Assembly: GCA_947463445.1 (NCBI GenBank)
Contig: CANHRS010000010.1
Location: forward strand, 1-49,034
Length of the DNA stretch: 49,034 bases
Direction of reading: 5' to 3'
Source of the DNA: Flavobacteriia bacterium
GTDB taxonomy: Bacteria; Bacteroidota; Bacteroidia; Flavobacteriales_D; Crocinitomicaceae
The translations under genes and the position numbers were made by a program. Each line of letters starts with the position of its first letter. The stretch's first letter is position 1. The notes under the pieces were generated by a model that did no database searches, was not told where the DNA came from, and was given only the letters and a program-made list of their open reading frames with translations. This document shows positions 45,264 through 49,034 of this stretch, one piece after another.

Positions 45264-48080
45264 TTATCGCTCGATTTCCTTCTTTAAATAAGGTGCTGTA
45301 TGGGAACGTGTTTTTTTTAATTTTGCTAAAGCTTCAGGTGTGCCTTCAAACAATATTTCGCCACCATTTTTACCGCCTTCAGGCCCTAAATCAACTAGGT
45401 AATCAGCTACTTTAATGATATCCAAATTGTGTTCAATTACTAACACCGTATTCCCTTCATCTACCAATTTTTGTAGTACAATCAATAAAAGTCGTATATC
45501 TTCAAAGTGAAGACCAGTGGAAGGTTCATCTAAAATGTAAATGGTTTTACCAGTTCCTTTTTTTGCTAGTTCCGTTGCCAGTTTAATACGCTGAGCTTCT
45601 CCACCTGAAAGCGTAGTGGATGCTTGACCTAGTTTTACATATCCTAATCCTACGGAAACGAGTGTTTCTAAGATGCGGTGTATTTTAGGTATCTTATCGA
45701 AAAATGTACAAGCCTCTTCAATATTCATCTCCAACACATCACTGATTGATTTTCCTTTAAAACGTACCTCTAATGTTTCACGATTGTATCGCTTACCATT
45801 ACAAGTTTCACAGTTAACATATACATCAGGCAAAAAATTCATTTCAATGACTTGAATTCCAGCTCCGCCACAAGTTTCACAGCGGCCTCCAGCCACATTA
45901 AAGGAAAATCTCCCAGGTTTATAACCTCGAATTTGAGCTTCTGGTGCTGCCGCAAATAAACTGCGTATTTCCGTAAATAAATTCGTGTAGGTTGCTGGAT
46001 TAGAACGTGGTGTTCTACCAATAGGACTTTGGTCTATTTCTATGACTTTATCTAAATGTTCTAATCCGTGTATGGATTTGTAAGGCATTGGTTTTTTAAC
46101 CCCCTTGTAAATGTGTGCATTCAATATAGGGTAGAGGGTATGGTTAATCAAAGTCGATTTTCCACTTCCCGAAACACCCGAAATACAGGTTAAAGTTCCT
46201 AACGGTATGTTTAAATCAACATTACGCAAGTTATTTCCAGTTGCGCCAAGTAAACGTAAGGTATTCCCATTCCCCTTTCTACGTGTTTTTGGGATTTCTA
46301 TTTTTTTGTGTCCTAATAAATATTCGGTGGTCAGTGAATTACTTTCTTTAATTTCATGGAAGTTACACGCGTTTAAAATACGACCACCATGCACACCAGC
46401 CCCAGGACCAATATCTACTAAGAAATCAGCAGCTTCAATCATTTCTTGGTCGTGTTCAACAACTAATACGGAATTTCCACGATCACGTAAATTTTGAAGT
46501 GAATGAATTAATTTTGAGTTGTCCCGTTGGTGTAGTCCAATACTTGGTTCATCTAATATATACAGCACGTTCATTAATTCAGAACCAATTTGTGTTGCTA
46601 AGCGAATGCGTTGTGCTTCACCACCTGATAGACTATTAGCAGAACGATTTAAACATAAATAATTTAGTCCAACCTGAAGAATAAATTGCAAACGTGATTT
46701 TATTTCTTTTAGAATTTCTGCTCCAATAGTAAGTTCACTTTTGGATAAATGTTGTTCTAATTCTGAAAACCAAGTTGCTAATTCTTCGATATCCATTTGG
46801 GTTAATTCCCCAATGTTTTTGTCATTGATTTTAAAGAATAGGGACTCTTTTTTCAAACGGGAACCAGAACAGGATGGACACGTAACTTTATTCATGAAGG
46901 ATTGCGCCCAACGTTGAATGGCAGCACTACTATCTTCCGAATGTCGTGTAATGAATTGAATGATTCCTTCAAAGATAATTTTATTCGCTTTTTTGTCGTA
47001 TTCAATTCCTTCGTTTCCATTGAGAATGGTTTGAAGAACATCGGCAGGTATATCTTCTAAAGGTGTTTCCAAACTTAGATTTTCATGACTTAATAAAGTC
47101 TGTAATTTTTCGAAAATCCATGTTTTTTTATATTCACCTAATGGAATAATTCCACCCTTTTTAATCGATTTTTTAAAATCAGGAATTATTTTATCAATAT
47201 CTATTTCTGCAACATCTCCCAATCCACTGCACTGAGGACATGCACCATACGGTGAATTGAATGAAAATATATTTGGTTCGGCTTCTTGGTAACTAATACC
47301 TGAACTTGGGCACATCAACAAACGACTAAAGTGTTTAATTTCGTTGGTATCGTAATCCAAAATAGAAATGGTTTTTTCACCATATTTCATGGCTGTAACA
47401 ACCGAGTCATACACACGCTTTGGGTCAATTCCTTCGATATGTAATCGGTCTACAACGATAGATATATCGTGAATTTTATATCGATCTACTTGCATACCTG
47501 GAGTTATATCTACTACAACGCCATCGATAAATACTTTCGAGAATCCCATTTTGAGAATCTGTTCAAATAATTCTCGATAATGTCCTTTTCTACCCTTGAT
47601 CTTTGGTGCTAGAACACTTATTTTTTTTCCTTTATATTTCGCAAGTATAAGTTCTACAATTTGTTCGTCTGAATACTTAACCATTTTTTCTCCAGAATTA
47701 TAGGAATATGCTGTTCCTATTCTTGCATAGAGTAAACGTAAAAAGTCATATATTTCTGTTATTGTTCCAACAGTTGATCTTGGTGAGCGTGAAACCGTTT
47801 TTTGTTCTATAGAGATAACTGGACTCAAGCCATTTATTTTATCTACATCTGGTCGTTCTAGATTTCCTAAGAATTGTCGCGCATAGGCTGAAAAGGTTTC
47901 AATATATCTACGTTGACCTTCTGCAAAAATGGTGTCAAATGCTAAAGAAGATTTCCCTGATCCGGATAAACCTGTAAATACTACTAATTTATTTCGTGGA
48001 ATTACTAAATCAATATTTTTAAGATTGTGCTCTCTTGCACCAAGAATTTCAATTACATCTTGTAGTTCTTCCTTTTTCAT
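45264..48080 (-). CDS. uvrA: UvrABC excinuclease subunit A
   Basis: DNA-damage sensor of nucleotide excision repair; dimeric ABC ATPase that loads UvrB. The 938 residues are the standard length. The first ABC module has Walker A GLSGSGKSSLAFDT, a zinc module (CPQCSGLG, CPSCSGSRL), signature LSGGEAQRIRLATQ and Walker B YILDEPSIGLH. The second has Walker A GVSGSGKSTLINH, a zinc finger (CETCGGAG ... CETCNGKRYN), signature LSGGEAQRIKLATE and Walker B YILDEPSTGLH. Its start overlaps the stop of the lytic transglycosylase gene by four bases (ATGA), so it is coupled to it, an unusual pairing. Confidence 0.98.
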   Translation of the reverse strand: MKKEELQDVIEILGAREHNLKNIDLVIPRNKLVVFTGLSGSGKSSLAFDTIFAEGQRRYIETFSAYARQFLGNLERPDVDKINGLSPVISIEQKTVSRSPRSTVGTITEIYDFLRLLYARIGTAYSYNSGEKMVKYSDEQIVELILAKYKGKKISVLAPKIKGRKGHYRELFEQILKMGFSKVFIDGVVVDITPGMQVDRYKIHDISIVVDRLHIEGIDPKRVYDSVVTAMKYGEKTISILDYDTNEIKHFSRLLMCPSSGISYQEAEPNIFSFNSPYGACPQCSGLGDVAEIDIDKIIPDFKKSIKKGGIIPLGEYKKTWIFEKLQTLLSHENLSLETPLEDIPADVLQTILNGNEGIEYDKKANKIIFEGIIQFITRHSEDSSAAIQRWAQSFMNKVTCPSCSGSRLKKESLFFKINDKNIGELTQMDIEELATWFSELEQHLSKSELTIGAEILKEIKSRLQFILQVGLNYLCLNRSANSLSGGEAQRIRLATQIGSELMNVLYILDEPSIGLHQRDNSKLIHSLQNLRDRGNSVLVVEHDQEMIEAADFLVDIGPGAGVHGGRILNACNFHEIKESNSLTTEYLLGHKKIEIPKTRRKGNGNTLRLLGATGNNLRNVDLNIPLGTLTCISGVSGSGKSTLINHTLYPILNAHIYKGVKKPMPYKSIHGLEHLDKVIEIDQSPIGRTPRSNPATYTNLFTEIRSLFAAAPEAQIRGYKPGRFSFNVAGGRCETCGGAGIQVIEMNFLPDVYVNCETCNGKRYNRETLEVRFKGKSISDVLEMNIEEACTFFDKIPKIHRILETLVSVGLGYVKLGQASTTLSGGEAQRIKLATELAKKGTGKTIYILDEPSTGLHFEDIRLLLIVLQKLVDEGNTVLVIEHNLDIIKVADYLVDLGPEGGKNGGEILFEGTPEALAKLKKTRSHTAPYLKKEIER

Positions 48081-48997
48081 TTTTGGTAGTATGCGTAAGG
48101 TCTAAGTTTTTCTTTATTCTCGGGTAAAAGTAAGGTGTATTTTTTGTTTTTAATAGTCAAATGTGTTTTCAATATCCAAGGATTTAATTTTTTTAAGATT
48201 TTATAATTATATCCTTTAGTTATGGCCCAATCTGAAAGGTTTTGTATGGTAGAAGTTATTACATATTTTTTAGTTTGAATCACTGGATATTTTTGTGAAT
48301 CTGGAATTGAAAATCCGTATGCAAGCTGATTTTCTAGGATAATTTTCAAAGCTAATATACGATATACATATCTTCCTGTCTCCTGATTTTGTTCCATGTC
48401 GAAATAATTGCTTGCTTTTTGCCAATGTAAATCTGTGTTTACTCCACCCATTCCTCGGTTATAGGATGTTGCAGCTAAAATCCAATCTCTAAATTGAAGA
48501 TTTGCTTGTTTCAGGTATTTACATGCAGCGTGTGTACTTTTCTCAACATCCAAGCGCTCGTCTACTTCTGGACTTATTTCTAAATGATATTCTTTCGCAG
48601 TAAATGGCATAAATTGCCAAAATCCTTGTGCTCCAACAGGACTAATTGCTTGTTCTACTAGTGCACTTTCAATAACCGCTAAATATTTAAAATCATTCGG
48701 CACATTTTCTTGTTTTAATATTTTTTCGATGACTGGAAACCAGCGATGAGCACGTTTAATAATTTGTGAAGTTGCTGATTGTAAGTATACGTTTGTTAAT
48801 ACTTCTCGATCTAAACGTTCGCGAATATCTTGATCTTCTAAATATATTACTTTCCCTCCAAAGTACATTTTGGCTGGTAAATCCGGTAATTGAAATGCTT
48901 GTTGTGTTGGATTGTTTATTTGTTCTTTAAGAACTTCTTTTTTTTCATTACATGCAAAAAACAAGATGCAAATAGAAAGAATACTAATTATCTTCAT
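48077..48997 (-). CDS. Lytic transglycosylase lipoprotein (MltD-like)
   Basis: 306 residues. A lipoprotein-type signal (MKIISILSICILFFAC) puts the lipidated Cys at 16. The SLT domain (about 85-210) carries catalytic Glu110 in LAVIESAL, then SPVGAQGFWQFMPFTA and ATSYNRGMGGV, all family hallmarks. A C-terminal segment of about 50 residues (ITSTIQNLSDWAITKGYNYKILKKLNPWI, in part) resembles a single LysM domain, which would bind peptidoglycan. It cleaves glycan strands to give anhydromuropeptides, probably at the outer membrane. Translationally coupled to uvrA. Confidence 0.9.
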   Translation of the reverse strand: MKIISILSICILFFACNEKKEVLKEQINNPTQQAFQLPDLPAKMYFGGKVIYLEDQDIRERLDREVLTNVYLQSATSQIIKRAHRWFPVIEKILKQENVPNDFKYLAVIESALVEQAISPVGAQGFWQFMPFTAKEYHLEISPEVDERLDVEKSTHAACKYLKQANLQFRDWILAATSYNRGMGGVNTDLHWQKASNYFDMEQNQETGRYVYRILALKIILENQLAYGFSIPDSQKYPVIQTKKYVITSTIQNLSDWAITKGYNYKILKKLNPWILKTHLTIKNKKYTLLLPENKEKLRPYAYYQK

Positions 48998-49034
48998 GTT
49001 TTGGTATTGGTTGTTTATATTTTAATGTAATAAA

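Overview
The window is about 49 kb of low-GC chromosome from a member of the Bacteroidota, most likely order Flavobacteriales. Three things point there. At least twelve genes are preceded by the Bacteroidota -7 promoter element TAnnTTTG. A giant secreted protein ends in a type IX secretion (Por/T9SS) sorting domain. Gene families include a cyclophilin-FKBP fusion, FISUMP and MORN proteins and RprX/RprY-type regulators. No rRNA, tRNA, CRISPR array, transposase or integrase was found.

Layout. 1-8.7 kb: the end of nusA and infB (translation/transcription core), then on the minus strand an outer-membrane protein and kdtA (Kdo transfer to lipid A), followed by a two-component pair and pth. 8.9-17.1 kb: a tightly packed plus-strand cluster for activated sugars. 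It has WbpE-, Ugd-, Uxs-, WbpD-, WbpB-, WbpA/TviB- and RfbB-type enzymes and a PHP-type phosphotyrosine phosphatase. Together these could make UDP-GlcNAc3NAcA, UDP-GlcA, UDP-xylose and dTDP-4-keto-6-deoxyglucose for a surface polysaccharide; transferases, flippase and polymerase are not in the window. 17.2-25.8 kb: glyS, two periplasmic prolyl isomerase genes, a GT39-type glycosyltransferase, both subunits of methylmalonyl-CoA mutase and a metal-binding lipoprotein. 25.9-31.3 kb: an unusual NarL-type regulator lacking the phospho-acceptor Asp, FISUMP and MORN envelope proteins, and gcvP.

31.3-39.1 kb is the accessory part. A complex repeat follows gcvP. Then come an XRE regulator and a divergent 1699-residue T9SS adhesin built from 71-residue repeats, bracketed by two nearly identical terminators. 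Next is a RhuM-type gene with a PLD-like C-terminus, lying between an intact small membrane-protein gene and a decayed fragment of a second copy of it. 39.1-49 kb returns to ordinary genes (histidine kinase, PfkB kinase, DUF349 protein, membrane protein, LOG-family protein, uvrA, lytic transglycosylase), with a family of short GC-richer hairpin repeats in the gaps.

The best candidates for something new are: the Asp-less response regulator; the RhuM-PLD gene with its flanking duplication; a perfect 23-bp hairpin inside the adhesin gene; and three promoters whose -7 box lies so close to the start codon that leaderless mRNAs are predicted. I do not see a clear multi-gene undescribed system. All functional calls rest on reading motifs by eye, without database searches.
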